Notes: generated by a model from the sequence alone, not told the origin. Shown: positions 35,895-45,580, counted from the stretch's first letter. The stretch is DNA of 53,152 bases from Gammaproteobacteria bacterium (GCA_026196045.1 JAPHRJ010000018.1:1-53152), one strand, 5' to 3'. Translations and numbers: made by a program.

Positions 35895-37280
35895 TCAAAG
35901 AGATGCTTCAGTTGTCGTGCTCTTTTCTCCCAAATGCTGTTTAATAATATCCTCATAATCACGAATACTATTTACATAACGTACTGGTTCCCAGCCACGC
36001 GCATAACCATACTTTAAGGTCTTATAGTATTTTTTCTTGGCCAGTAAAGGTAATACTTCCTGCAATTCCACCCACAAATAAGGATTTTTATTCTCACGCT
36101 GTGCCAGTTCAAAAGCATCACGCAAGTGTCCATAACCAATATTATAAGCTGCCAGTGCCATCCAGATCCGATCCTCACCAGTAATATCTTCTGGTAAACG
36201 CTTCATTAATTTTGCCAGATATTTTGCACCACCCATTATATTTGCATAAGCATCCAGCCGGCTTTCGACTCCCAGTTCACGGGCAGTGGGTAAGGTCAGC
36301 ATCATCATTCCACGTACGCCTGTTGGACTTTTTGCACGTGGGTTCCAGTGTGATTCCTGGTAGGACTGTGCCGCCAATAATGTCCAGTTTATTTCGTGTT
36401 TTTTCCCTGCCTGTATAAACATATCTTTATATTTAGGAAGAACTCTTTTTATTTTCCGAGTTAAAGCGCGCGTGTCGACATAATCGAACTTATTTATATG
36501 TCCGTAATACTTCTCTGTAAGTTTTTCCAGTACACCGTCTCGTTTGATTTCATCAAACCAGTCCTGTACTTTGTTATTTAAACTGCCTGCATCCAGGCGC
36601 ATCATCCATGCTAAAGTGTCCGCCTTTCCAATATCAAACCGGACACTGAGTTCAGGCAAATAACGGCGGTTAACTGCAACAATATTTGAATCAGCAATCG
36701 TGCAATCTATTTTTTGTTGCCAGACTTGTTCGAGTAAATCTTCAGTGTTGGCCGACTCAATCACATTCCATTCTAGATCACGATGCTTGACTTTCAATGC
36801 TTCAAGTCGTTCAGCATAGCTGCTATTTGCTAATACGGATAATTCTATATCGATAAGCTCTTCTATTTTTTTTGGCCGCGCACCACCTCGTCGACAAACC
36901 AGTTGTTGTTTTACTTCCTGATAACCTGGCCCAAATAAAAAGCCATCTTCACGTTCGCTGGTTTTAGTCAACCCTGCCGCAGCGATATCCCCATCGCCAT
37001 CATTTAATGCCTCAAGAATTTCACCGACATTATCTCTTGTTATAATTTTAACTCTAACACCGAGATAGTCAGCAAAATGTGTAACCAACTCAAACTCAAA
37101 CCCTGCTTGACCATCGCGATCTTCATACCAGGTTGTAGGGGCATTTCGAGTAATGACGACAAGTTGTTTATCTTCCAGGATAGCCTCAAGCCTGCCGGAG
37201 GAAGATGAATTACATCCCGCCACCAACAGACTGACTCCAAAAAACCAATATTTATATTTTAATAATTTTTGATATAACAT
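35895..37280 (-). CDS. mltF: Membrane-bound lytic murein transglycosylase F
   Basis: A lipoprotein (LLVAGC lipobox) with an N-terminal solute-binding-like domain (LVVITRNAPTTWYEDRDGQAGFEFELV) and a C-terminal SLT domain: AAQSYQESHWNPRAKSPTGVRGMMML with the catalytic Glu in QES, then ALAAYNIGYGHLRDA. The layout is that of E. coli MltF. The ATG at 37280 gives the better signal; a GTG at 37292 is in frame. It lies just behind the EamA gene (gap 14-26 bp), so it may be under the same attenuator. It ends 8 bp from the convergent GGDEF-EAL gene. Confidence 0.95.
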   Translation of the reverse strand: MLYQKLLKYKYWFFGVSLLVAGCNSSSSGRLEAILEDKQLVVITRNAPTTWYEDRDGQAGFEFELVTHFADYLGVRVKIITRDNVGEILEALNDGDGDIAAAGLTKTSEREDGFLFGPGYQEVKQQLVCRRGGARPKKIEELIDIELSVLANSSYAERLEALKVKHRDLEWNVIESANTEDLLEQVWQQKIDCTIADSNIVAVNRRYLPELSVRFDIGKADTLAWMMRLDAGSLNNKVQDWFDEIKRDGVLEKLTEKYYGHINKFDYVDTRALTRKIKRVLPKYKDMFIQAGKKHEINWTLLAAQSYQESHWNPRAKSPTGVRGMMMLTLPTARELGVESRLDAYANIMGGAKYLAKLMKRLPEDITGEDRIWMALAAYNIGYGHLRDAFELAQRENKNPYLWVELQEVLPLLAKKKYYKTLKYGYARGWEPVRYVNSIRDYEDIIKQHLGEKSTTTEASL

Positions 37281-37306
37281 TGGCTTTACCACTTCATATT
37301 TAAAAA

Positions 37307-38194
37307 CTATTGTGCGCGAATAAAATATCTATCCAGTTTATGACTCCATTGATAACAGATCATACCAATGAGAATACATACCGTACCCAGCCAGATATAC
37401 TGGTCCAGAACCTCATGATTTAAATACTGCCCCATTAACAAAGCCAATACAGGCGTCATCAGGGCAATCAGGGCTACTCGACTGGCTTCAACATGTTTTA
37501 GCACATAGAAATACATAATGAAACCAAGAACAGAACCAAATACTGCCAGGTAAATTATAGCACTCCCTGTCCGTGTGCTAATGAGATCCGGTAGTTGTCC
37601 ATCAAATACAAACCAGGTAACAAGATATAAAGGTGCAGCAAACAACAAACTACCATTGGTAATTTCCAGCGCAGGTACTTTTGCATCAATGCGTTTTATC
37701 AAGACAGCACTGGTCGAATGGATGAATACAGAAAGTAAAACACCGGCTATTCCCCAGTGAGCCTGAGGGCCAAAATTGATCTTATTCCCAAATATCACCA
37801 CTAATCCTGTAATCCCCAGGATCACACCCAGTAATTTACCTGGTGTAAACGCACGCTCATTAAGGAACATAGCCGCAAGTAAACCCGTGATGATTGGAGT
37901 CAGACCAAACAATACGGACACCAGGCCAGAAGTAATATATTGCGCGCCCCAGTACACGCTCATCATCGCGCCGTATATCCCAAAACACCCAGCCAGATAA
38001 GTCAACACCGCTTCTCGATGCCAGGGTAGTTTACGTGCAAGCACCAACATCAATACTGTACATATCACAGCACTCAGGAGCATACGTGATGCGACACCAA
38101 ACAAAAAACCAACATCTTCACCACTCCATTTAATTCCCAGGGGTGTCGTTGACCATATAATAATGATCCCGATATATGCGGACGGAATAGACAT
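37307..38194 (-). CDS. EamA/DMT-family transporter
   Basis: About 295 residues with ten predicted membrane helices in two EamA repeats: WSTTPLGIKWSG in helix 1, YWGAQYITSGLVSVLFGLTPIITGLLA, LGVILGITGLVVIFG, and in the second half YLAVFGSVLGFIMYFYVLKHVEASRVALIALMTP. Such carriers export amino acids or other small metabolites. The ATG at 38194 follows GGAGAATAAA, so the ATG at 38212 is not used. Upstream lies a leader ORF and a strong terminator, a setting typical for an attenuated gene. The two Trp codons in the leader suggest aromatic amino acids as one possible signal; the substrate is not known. Confidence 0.9.
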   Translation of the reverse strand: MSIPSAYIGIIIIWSTTPLGIKWSGEDVGFLFGVASRMLLSAVICTVLMLVLARKLPWHREAVLTYLAGCFGIYGAMMSVYWGAQYITSGLVSVLFGLTPIITGLLAAMFLNERAFTPGKLLGVILGITGLVVIFGNKINFGPQAHWGIAGVLLSVFIHSTSAVLIKRIDAKVPALEITNGSLLFAAPLYLVTWFVFDGQLPDLISTRTGSAIIYLAVFGSVLGFIMYFYVLKHVEASRVALIALMTPVLALLMGQYLNHEVLDQYIWLGTVCILIGMICYQWSHKLDRYFIRAQ

Positions 38195-38255
38195 TTTATT
38201 CTCCGTAATCATTAAACATATTCACCCAGATTAAATATTCCTGACACCCAAAACG

Positions 38256-38286
38256 AAAAAAACCACACTCTCGAAAGATGTGTGGC
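38256..38286 (-). terminator. Attenuator terminator upstream of the EamA gene
   Basis: On the minus strand: GCCACACA, then TCT-TTCG-AGA, then GTGTGG, then seven T. The stem is 6 bp plus 3 bp around a tetraloop with one bulge. It is about 60 bp before the transporter start, so it can only stop transcription coming from the leader promoter. Two stretches in the upstream leader ORF can pair with its 5' arm. Confidence 0.85.
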
Positions 38287-38314
38287 TTTGGAATTCGACG
38301 CAGATTACTATAAC

Positions 38315-38407
38315 TTACATGCTTTCTCCATACCACACAGACGCGGGCCACACCTTACGCAGGCTGGCTCGAAATTGAATCGCGATAATAATATGCATGT
38401 AGTTCAT
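38315..38407 (-). CDS. 30-residue leader peptide of the EamA gene
   Basis: A short ORF from ATG 38407 to TAA 38315. The second half reads FRASLRKVWPASVWYGESM. Its two Val-Trp codon pairs lie in GTGTGGCC (38346-38353) and TGTGTGG (38333-38339), each complementary to the 5' arm of the terminator (38279-38286). Movement of a ribosome through these codons would therefore decide whether the arm is free. No ribosome site is visible; the promoter lies so close that the message may be leaderless. An in-frame ATG at 38398 is an alternative. Peptide conservation was not tested. Confidence 0.65.
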   Translation of the reverse strand: MNYMHIIIAIQFRASLRKVWPASVWYGESM

Positions 38408-38415
38408 AGTTTAAG

Positions 38416-38444
38416 AGTCTGGGTGTTCAATATGTCACTGTCAA
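38416..38444 (-). promoter_or_regulatory. Promoter of the EamA leader
   Basis: A consensus TTGACA (38444 to 38439), a 17-bp spacer and CAGACT (38421 to 38416; three of six match, including A2 and T6). A start would fall within a few bases of the leader ATG. It lies just beyond the stop of the upstream zinc-ribbon gene. Confidence 0.55.
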
Positions 38445-38452
38445 GACAGAAT

Positions 38453-39037
38453 TCAACAATTCGTATAAAAATAGTTCCATTCTTCACCAGAGACCCGTTT
38501 AAGCAACGACAACAACTGTTGTGTTGGTACCCCTTCATTGGGAAACACACTGTAGATATCAATAAACATACAGGCAAAACCCGCACTGTTGCGCCAGCGA
38601 ATATCTTCTGCAGCACTAACCGTTTCACATTTAGTGCAATGATATTGTGTTGTCTCTGGTGCCTGTTCCCATGCATTAATAAAATCATGCCAGGTTTGAT
38701 CGCGTCGACCACATTCGGGGCAGCGCGCAAAAACATCTCGCTCATGATGACGAAACTGAGCTAATGATGAAATCTCACTAAATGCCACATGACAGAAATC
38801 CAGCCCACCCTGTTCCAGAGGTTCAAGCTCTATATGCGGAGAGCACCCCATAAAGGTGATCATCTGTAAAAAGCTATCACCAATAAAGTATCTACCAGGC
38901 TCGTCTACCGTATACCTTTCACCAAGAAAAGCCTCTTCCCTCAGAACCATGACAATGTCATCCCAGGACTCAGGTGCATATGACATATTTTTGGGGTGTA
39001 AGACCAGACGAAATATAGGTTTTGATTCTACTGTCAT
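38453..39037 (-). CDS. Conserved-type protein with zinc ribbon
   Basis: A 194-residue protein. Two Cys pairs, CPECGRRDQTW and HCTKCETV (about residues 106-137), make a zinc ribbon. The first half has FRLVLHPKNMSYAPESWDDIVMVL and GDSFLQMITFMGCSPHIELEP, a pattern without a family name known to me; the C-terminus has RWRNSAGFACMFIDIYSVFPNEGVP. It is likely soluble and cytoplasmic. It is divergent from the 97-residue gene and just upstream of the EamA leader promoter. Confidence 0.8.
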   Translation of the reverse strand: MTVESKPIFRLVLHPKNMSYAPESWDDIVMVLREEAFLGERYTVDEPGRYFIGDSFLQMITFMGCSPHIELEPLEQGGLDFCHVAFSEISSLAQFRHHERDVFARCPECGRRDQTWHDFINAWEQAPETTQYHCTKCETVSAAEDIRWRNSAGFACMFIDIYSVFPNEGVPTQQLLSLLKRVSGEEWNYFYTNC

Positions 39038-39155
39038 TAAACTTGGCTAGACCGTTGCACTGGAATGTCGATTATACCAAAAGTGTTTGAATTTAAATGT
39101 ATTAATCCACCCAGTGAGTGTGATTTTACAGGTATAGCACCATATCAGCGCATGC

Positions 39156-39184
39156 GTCACATTTCGCTTTAAACCTGATAGAAT
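39156..39184 (+). promoter_or_regulatory. Promoter for the 97-residue protein gene
   Basis: GTCACA at 39156, a 17-bp spacer and an extended -10 TGATAGAAT ending at 39184. The start would be near 39191, about 27 nt before the ATG. Confidence 0.5.
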
Positions 39185-39217
39185 AGGCAACGAAATTAAC
39201 AAATTGCAGGAAAAATA

Positions 39218-39511
39218 ATGAGCCAAGAACCATTATCCAAAGAAGCCCAAATCCTTCAGGTCATGCGTAAGGTACTGACGTCCGTCGCTAAAGAAACCTT
39301 CACCAAGCCTGGTCTACGTCACCCGCTTACAGATGAAACCATCAGTAATATGCGTAGCTGTCTGGCCCTGATCAGCGCTCGTGAAAGTGAACTGGCCACA
39401 GAAGAAGGACGTAGCATGGATATGCGTCCACGTTATGTTGATGAACCCAGGAAAAGTGTTGTCGTTCCTATTGATCAAATTGGAATACGTAAAAAAGAAG
39501 ATGATAGTTAA
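39218..39511 (+). CDS. Small conserved-type cytoplasmic protein
   Basis: A 97-residue, mostly helical protein with EAQILQVMRKVLTSVAKET, PLTDETISNMRSCLALISARESEL and a basic-acidic tail. The pattern is like small gammaproteobacterial proteins often found near DnaJ-related genes and sometimes labelled, without proof, as chromosome segregation factors. CAGGAAAAATA precedes the ATG. It lies 24 bp before the J-domain gene, so both are probably on one transcript. Confidence 0.8.
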   Translation: MSQEPLSKEAQILQVMRKVLTSVAKETFTKPGLRHPLTDETISNMRSCLALISARESELATEEGRSMDMRPRYVDEPRKSVVVPIDQIGIRKKEDDS

Positions 39512-39535
39512 CCGGCTAACGTTGTCCTGTTGCAC

Positions 39536-40117
39536 ATGCCTCACCCGTCCATTGAACAACTCGTTAGCCAACTTGAGCAGTTGCTCCCCGAGTACCCAAC
39601 CGGTCTGTCTGAGTATGAACTAATTCGCACCCTGAGTCAGGATCAGCATTCGGCACTGGCAAATGCCAAAATCAATACCTCTCTTTCACTGTTCCAGACG
39701 CACTTTATCCTGTTTCATACCCTGTATTTACTGCGCGACCAGCTTTGGCAGCAGGAACAGGGGCACCTCGAAATTACAGCCTTAAAAATTCAGCTTCATC
39801 CCTATATTAAATCCAGCAACGACTTAAACACTCCCGATAAGCTACGCGAGTTTTATCTTGATCTGGATAACCTGGAAAAAACTGAAACTCAGGATGTAGA
39901 TGATTTATTAAAAACCTTTTGGGAATATTACCTCAATCCTGCTGAGCGCCGTTCAGCCCTGGCCGATCTGGGGCTGGAAGATCCTGTTGATTTTAATACC
40001 ATTAAACAACAATACCGAAAATTAGCAATGGAACATCATCCAGATCGTGGTGGTGATACCGAGAAACTACAATCCATCAATGCGGCAATGGAATGGTTAA
40101 GTCGTTATAAATATTAA
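39536..40117 (+). CDS. DNA-J related protein
   Basis: About 193 residues. The N-terminal part (PSIEQLVSQLEQLLPEYPTG, LFQTHFILFHTLYLLRDQLW) is the DNAJ_related domain and the C-terminus is a short J domain: FNTIKQQYRKLAMEHHPDRGGD, with the HPD that activates DnaK. There is no Gly/Phe or zinc region, so it is a co-chaperone of restricted type. The ATG at 39536 is preferred over the TTG at 39530. No good ribosome site is seen; coupling with the gene before it is likely. Confidence 0.9.
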   Translation: MPHPSIEQLVSQLEQLLPEYPTGLSEYELIRTLSQDQHSALANAKINTSLSLFQTHFILFHTLYLLRDQLWQQEQGHLEITALKIQLHPYIKSSNDLNTPDKLREFYLDLDNLEKTETQDVDDLLKTFWEYYLNPAERRSALADLGLEDPVDFNTIKQQYRKLAMEHHPDRGGDTEKLQSINAAMEWLSRYKY

Positions 40118-40208
40118 ACACCGGTTCAGAATTTACAACGGTGTATGATGACAAAAAATGGGTAAAGAAAAGTCATTATCAACGTCCAGCAACAAATAGC
40201 TAATTTCT

Positions 40209-41156
40209 CTAGTTTTCAATCAGAGCTTCAACGACAGCACACCAGGCTTTGGCAATATTATTCAGGTTATAGCCACCTCCGCCTAATGCCAACAACCGAC
40301 CTTCTGCTGTTTCATTAGCTAACTGGCATAACCGCCGTGTAACCAATGCATGTGACTTCGAGCTATACATCATATGCGTTATAGGATCACCAGCGAGGCT
40401 ATCAGCACCACATTGTAACAATATGAATTCTGGTTTTGCCTGCTGTATAAATTCCTCGGCTGTCGGCCATAGCTTTTCTAACGCATCATCCTTTGTTCCC
40501 ATAGGCAGTGGAATATTTAATTTTTTCCCTATGGCTTCACCTGTACCCGTTTCATTTACCGCACCGGTACCAGGGTATAAATAACGGCCATCCTCATGGA
40601 AGTCGACAAAACATAAATCTGGATCGGTTTCAAAGGCATAAAACACCCCATCACCATGATGTGCATCAATATCAATATAGGCAATTCGTTGAACATGATA
40701 TCGCTTTCGCAAATATTCGATAGCCACCCCACAATCATTAAACACACAAAATCCTGCGGCATGATCACGGGCGGCATGATGTAAACCCGCAATAGGAACA
40801 AATGCATGCATGGCCTGACCATCCATAATAGTATCGACCGCATCAATAACTGAGCCGACAACGGTTGCGGCGGCTTCATAAATACCTTCCCGAGCGGGGG
40901 TGTCACCGCCATCCAGGAACCCCTCTCCTGATATTGATGCCGCTTTTACCTGCTCAACATAATCGTGAGAATGAAACAGTTCAATCTGGGATTGGATTGC
41001 CATGACAGGGTTACGAATTGTGCAACTGTCGTTAAGATGTCGTTTTTCGTACTCATGAAAAAATGCATCATGCCGCTGAGGTCCAAAAGGATGACTCTCA
41101 CCAAAATGGTAATTGGCCAGGCCTTCGCCACAATAAACGAGAGGTTTAGTCGACAT
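40209..41156 (-). CDS. Histone deacetylase-family protein
   Basis: About 315 residues of the arginase/HDAC fold. Seen are PIAGLHHAARDHAAGFCVFND (His pair and substrate loop), YIDIDAHHGDGV (metal Asp and His), VDFHEDGRYLYPGTG, LQCGADSLAGDP and LALGGGGYNL. All zinc and catalytic residues look present. Bacterial members remove acetyl groups from polyamines or proteins; the true substrate is unknown. The ATG at 41156 has GGA six bases upstream and is preferred over the ATG at 41162. Confidence 0.93.
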   Translation of the reverse strand: MSTKPLVYCGEGLANYHFGESHPFGPQRHDAFFHEYEKRHLNDSCTIRNPVMAIQSQIELFHSHDYVEQVKAASISGEGFLDGGDTPAREGIYEAAATVVGSVIDAVDTIMDGQAMHAFVPIAGLHHAARDHAAGFCVFNDCGVAIEYLRKRYHVQRIAYIDIDAHHGDGVFYAFETDPDLCFVDFHEDGRYLYPGTGAVNETGTGEAIGKKLNIPLPMGTKDDALEKLWPTAEEFIQQAKPEFILLQCGADSLAGDPITHMMYSSKSHALVTRRLCQLANETAEGRLLALGGGGYNLNNIAKAWCAVVEALIEN

Positions 41157-41225
41157 AATCATTCCGTAACTAACATACGCGTGTATCCTAATTTTAGAAA
41201 AAAATATTATGCGGATATATTATCA

Positions 41226-42431
41226 CTATCTAATGTATCGTTGCTTAACAGTCCGCCCATCTTCTACTTCATCACTGGGATGATTGATAACCCATTCGTT
41301 TTCACTGACACCATCAATAACCTGCGCTAATAAACCATTACGTTGTCCAACTTTAACTTTACGACGTATGGCCTGATCGCTTTCAATCACAAACAATGCC
41401 CACCCACCCTGGTAACGAAACAGACTGCTGGCAGGAACCTGTAAAACATCATTCTCATGCCATAGTATGAACCGGGCCTCAACACGGTAGCCATCACCCA
41501 AACGTTGCCATTGTTCTCGTGGTGAAATGAAATCAGAGATAATGAGAACCCGTTGTTCTTCAACACCCAAAGCAGAAACTTTGGTAAATCCAACAGGCTC
41601 AACAATACGAACGTTACCTTCCAATGGCTGTGTACCGCCCCAACGTTCAAACAGAACCTTCATGCCTGGTTTGATCTTTACTGCATCGTTAGAAAGAACA
41701 TCGACTTCAACTTCAAGCGCAGAAGGATCGCCCACTTCAAGTAGAGGATCTCCAGTACGTACCGGACCTTCACATTCGTGAGCTACTTTCAGTATCTTGC
41801 CGGTAATCGGCGAACGAACCGGAACACGTTGAGCCAATTCACGAGGTGTATTCGTACTATATTCAAGAACACTTCTGGCTGCTTTTAATTCATAACGAGC
41901 AACATCAACATTAAAGTCGGCCGAACGTTTTACTGCAACGGTGGTAATAGACTCAGTGACGGCTCTATCAAAAACATCTCGTGAAATCACTCCTTTCTTA
42001 ATAAGTGGCTGCAGACGTTTGAGTTCTTTTTCTGCCAGTTGCCGTGCGGCCTCAGCGACCCGAACCTGCTCTTCAGCCGCTTTCAAGGCTGAATTAGCTG
42101 CCGCCACCTGTGCACTGGCCTGTGCTCGGCTACGAGGATCCAATACCTGAGATTCAAGCGGCGTTATCCCCAGTAACATCTGTCCCTGTTCTACCGTATC
42201 CCCCACATCCAGCTGAACGCGACATGCCACTCCGTCCACGGGTGCAGAGATAACATATCGGTCCATGACTCTTGTACGTCCTTCTTCTTCAATTGCAACA
42301 GTCAGTGGTGCGCGTTTCACAGCGACCCCTTCCACCAGTACAGGTTGCGGCAAAAATCCCCAAACCAGTAAACCAATAATCAGTACCGCAGTGAATGAAA
42401 TAACCGGATGTTTTCTTATTGAAATAAACAT
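41226..42431 (-). CDS. HlyD-type periplasmic adaptor of an ABC exporter
   Basis: A 401-residue protein with an N-terminal membrane helix (about 9-27), a lipoyl-like half (CRVQLDVGDTVEQGQMLLGI), a coiled-coil hairpin (about 80-170), the second lipoyl half (VRSPITGKILKVAHECEGPVRTGDPLLEV) and a beta-barrel part. It links an inner-membrane pump to the outer membrane. It is the last gene of the three-gene operon, 4 bp behind the permease. No outer-membrane factor gene is next to it. Confidence 0.93.
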   Translation of the reverse strand: MFISIRKHPVISFTAVLIIGLLVWGFLPQPVLVEGVAVKRAPLTVAIEEEGRTRVMDRYVISAPVDGVACRVQLDVGDTVEQGQMLLGITPLESQVLDPRSRAQASAQVAAANSALKAAEEQVRVAEAARQLAEKELKRLQPLIKKGVISRDVFDRAVTESITTVAVKRSADFNVDVARYELKAARSVLEYSTNTPRELAQRVPVRSPITGKILKVAHECEGPVRTGDPLLEVGDPSALEVEVDVLSNDAVKIKPGMKVLFERWGGTQPLEGNVRIVEPVGFTKVSALGVEEQRVLIISDFISPREQWQRLGDGYRVEARFILWHENDVLQVPASSLFRYQGGWALFVIESDQAIRRKVKVGQRNGLLAQVIDGVSENEWVINHPSDEVEDGRTVKQRYIR

Positions 42432-42435
42432 TATT

Positions 42436-44799
42436 TCACTCCTTCGTTTTTAGTACAGCGACCATGTCAAGATTGGCCAGGTTATGCCAGATCATAATGG
42501 CAGAAATGATAGAAGATGCAATTACAACCAGTGCAGCAAAAGCATAGACATTTATTCCCAGTACTAGAGGAATACGATACAGGTCAGAATCAAACTGAAA
42601 CGCCAGATAGGCACACAGGCCATAACCAAAAATCATACCCAGAGGTATTGCCACCAATGTTAACAAGGCCATTTCCCCCAATAGAATATAGGCTACTTCA
42701 CTGAGCTCAAAACCTAGTACTCGCAAGCTTGCCAGTTCACGATTACGTTCAGACAATGCAATCCGCATACTGTTATAAACCACACCAAAGGCAATACTTC
42801 CGCCAAGTAAGGTAGTAATAAAAGTAAAGAACAGGATAGTTTCAGCCATGGTTTCATAAAAAGATTCTATTGCTGACGTTTGTTCAACCACACCGGCAAT
42901 GCGTGGCATATCCTTAAGTTCAGCATACACTTCACGTTGATAACGCTCGTCTACACTTAATAGTGCACCTGAAATGGTATTCCCTTCCTTCAACAAACTA
43001 TTCAAAGCGTCACGCTGCATATAGGCATTAACGCCCAGGTATTGTTTGGCCGTCCCCACCACAGGTACATGCACAGTAGGCCGACTTCCTTCGAGTACTT
43101 CAATGGTAAGCATATCACCAGTTTTAATCTGTAATAGTTTAGCCAAATGATCTGTCAGAATGACACCCTTTTCAGGCAACTTGATCACATTCAAATCAGT
43201 ATCAAGTAAGCGAGTCAATACACCGTCAGCCTGGACCCCTTGTACAGTAGTACGATAATCACGATGTTCGAACTGTAATTTTGCTGAGACATTACGAAAA
43301 CCTTCAACATGCTCAACACCCTGTAAACTACGCAAAGAATAGAGTGAGCGTAATGAAGCAGGCTCTGTATAAATGGCAACAAGATCCTCTCGCTGGCTCA
43401 TTCCATATTGTACATCTACCATTGTATCTATCGCACCTTCCTGAAAACCACCAATCATCATTGTGCTACAGGCCATCGCAATGCCCAGTGTTGTTAGTAA
43501 TGATTTTAATGGTCGCCTTTCTATATGGCGCAATATCATTCGTGTAGGTTGAGAAAACCAACGTTGCACACCCAAACGTTCTACTAAGGTAGTATGAAAT
43601 ATAGCAGGTGGTTCTGGCCGCATGGCCTGGGCAGGAGGAAGTTTGGCGGCATTATTTACCGCAAATAACGTACCTAGAATTGCGACTGTCATACTAATCG
43701 CTATCGCGGCAAGAACCACCTGTGGATTCAGTATATAAATCATAAAGGGGAAACTATAAAATACCATATAGATATTACTCATCCCTTTTCCCATCCAGAT
43801 ACCTGCACCAATACCACCAATAATTCCAATGCCCACGATCATTAATACCAGTTTGGTATAATGTAAACCTACTGAAAAATTACTGTATCCAAATGCTTTT
43901 AAGCCAGCAATTTGTTCACGTTCAAGACTTATTAACCGACTAATCACGACATTAAGTAAAAATGCCGCCACCCCAAAAAAAATAACTGGAAATACAGTGG
44001 CAATGGTTTTCTGTTGTTTCAGCTCTTCTGTTAAAAAACGATTTGAGAGTTGATCCTTACGAGCATAGGCACCAATACCACCATAAGGTTTTAATAGTTC
44101 ATCAAGACGATCAATGACATCCTGTTCATTACTTCCTCTCATTAACGTGAGCGTCACATCATTAAAGGCACCATCCATATCATAGGCACTGGCCAGAGGT
44201 TTGCGTGCTATCCATAACACACCATAACGCTGATAGTCCGGAAACATGGCACCGGGTGCAATCTGGTAAATATATTCTGGTGAAAGTGCCAGTCCAACCA
44301 CGGTCAAAGTTTTCCGTCGGCCATTAATTGTTGCACGTAACTTATCACCCGCTTGCAGGCCGTGGGCATGAGCGAACTCTTCACTCAGAAGAACCTCATT
44401 GTCACGCCCCGGATCAAACAGTCTTCCTTCACGTAAATAAATCTGGTTTAATAGACCACGACTATTATCTGGTAAGGAAACCAGATGCCCACTAACCGGG
44501 TCATCAAATCCAGTCACATCCAAATTTACGTAGGCCACCACACGCGTTTCAACTTTATCAACTCCGGGGATGGCTTCAATTCTCTTTACTACTGACATTG
44601 GTGCGCGTTTTAATGAGGCAAATACCTGGGCGAAATGATGATTACGGTAATAACTTTCACGTGTTTCATATAATGAGTCGAGCGTGCTTAATGACATGAT
44701 AAAAATACTAACACCACCAACTATCACAACAGCAATGGCCAGGGCCTGCATACGCATAGCCCAGAGTTCTCGCCAGAGTTTTTTGTCGATGGCTTTCAT
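42436..44799 (-). CDS. FtsX-type ABC transporter permease
   Basis: A 787-residue membrane protein with an N-terminal helix, a large periplasmic part, three helices (about 270-385), a second N-terminal-like helix (RRPLKSLLTTLGIAMACSTMMI), a second periplasmic part and three more helices at the end. This is two FtsX repeats in one chain, as in LolCE/MacB-like or DevC-like exporters. The last residues (HNLANLDMVAVLKTKE) carry the usual L-x-x-x-D-x-V-A-x-L-K tail. The ATG at 44799 is preferred over the TTG before it. It probably moves lipid, peptide or another envelope molecule; the substrate is unknown. Confidence 0.93.
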   Translation of the reverse strand: MKAIDKKLWRELWAMRMQALAIAVVIVGGVSIFIMSLSTLDSLYETRESYYRNHHFAQVFASLKRAPMSVVKRIEAIPGVDKVETRVVAYVNLDVTGFDDPVSGHLVSLPDNSRGLLNQIYLREGRLFDPGRDNEVLLSEEFAHAHGLQAGDKLRATINGRRKTLTVVGLALSPEYIYQIAPGAMFPDYQRYGVLWIARKPLASAYDMDGAFNDVTLTLMRGSNEQDVIDRLDELLKPYGGIGAYARKDQLSNRFLTEELKQQKTIATVFPVIFFGVAAFLLNVVISRLISLEREQIAGLKAFGYSNFSVGLHYTKLVLMIVGIGIIGGIGAGIWMGKGMSNIYMVFYSFPFMIYILNPQVVLAAIAISMTVAILGTLFAVNNAAKLPPAQAMRPEPPAIFHTTLVERLGVQRWFSQPTRMILRHIERRPLKSLLTTLGIAMACSTMMIGGFQEGAIDTMVDVQYGMSQREDLVAIYTEPASLRSLYSLRSLQGVEHVEGFRNVSAKLQFEHRDYRTTVQGVQADGVLTRLLDTDLNVIKLPEKGVILTDHLAKLLQIKTGDMLTIEVLEGSRPTVHVPVVGTAKQYLGVNAYMQRDALNSLLKEGNTISGALLSVDERYQREVYAELKDMPRIAGVVEQTSAIESFYETMAETILFFTFITTLLGGSIAFGVVYNSMRIALSERNRELASLRVLGFELSEVAYILLGEMALLTLVAIPLGMIFGYGLCAYLAFQFDSDLYRIPLVLGINVYAFAALVVIASSIISAIMIWHNLANLDMVAVLKTKE

Positions 44800-44809
44800 C
44801 AAAGTTCAC

Positions 44810-45553
44810 TCACCAGCTCAGCTCACCAGGAGCAAGTTTCGTTGAATTAACTCGTACATTGCTAATACGACCATCAGCAAGATTAATCACTCTATCCGCC
44901 ATTTGTGCAATACCAGCATTGTGGGTGATCACAACGGTTGTCGTACCCAGTTCCTGATTAACACGTTGCAGAGCTTCCAGTACCACGATGCCGGTTTTGG
45001 AATCGAGCGCCCCAGTAGGCTCATCACAGAGTAAAACATCCGGGTTCTTTGCAATGGCCCGCGCTATAGCCACACGCTGTTGTTCACCACCAGAAAGTTG
45101 AGCAGGAAAATGATCCAGGCGCTCTCCCAGATCTACAAGTTTAAGTGCTTCCTCCGGTTGCATAGGTGCCCTGGCAATTTCGGTAACAACCGCCACATTC
45201 TCTCGTGCGGTTAGACTGGGGATCAGGTTATAAAACTGGAAGACAAAACCAACATGAAAACGTCGGTAGGCGGTTAACTCGCTTTCACTGGCACGAGTCA
45301 GATCATTATCAGCATAAAACACATGGCCATCGGTTGGTGTATCCAGGCCCCCAAGAATATTTAACAGAGTTGATTTTCCACTGCCGGATGCCCCCAATAA
45401 TACAGTGAACTCACCACGGTGCAGATCCAGATCCACTCCACGCAGTGCATGGACCTGCACCTCACCCATCTGATAAACCTTGGTGACACCATGAACATGA
45501 AAAACCACTCCTTCATCGAGTGGGGCATGCTGGTTATTTTTATTCTGAGGCAT
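44810..45553 (-). CDS. ABC transporter ATP-binding protein
   Basis: A 247-residue ATPase. Walker [11 protein letters not shown]-loop [20 protein letters not shown], signature [14 protein letters not shown], Walker [14 protein letters not shown] and H-loop VITHN are all present. The [14 protein letters not shown] and PTGALDS patterns are those of the LolD/MacB group, which serves FtsX-type permeases. It is the first gene of the operon and has its own promoter candidate. Confidence 0.95.
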   Translation of the reverse strand: MPQNKNNQHAPLDEGVVFHVHGVTKVYQMGEVQVHALRGVDLDLHRGEFTVLLGASGSGKSTLLNILGGLDTPTDGHVFYADNDLTRASESELTAYRRFHVGFVFQFYNLIPSLTARENVAVVTEIARAPMQPEEALKLVDLGERLDHFPAQLSGGEQQRVAIARAIAKNPDVLLCDEPTGALDSKTGIVVLEALQRVNQELGTTTVVITHNAGIAQMADRVINLADGRISNVRVNSTKLAPGELSW

Positions 45554-45580
45554 TTGACGGCTCCGGTAGAACCTATTAAC

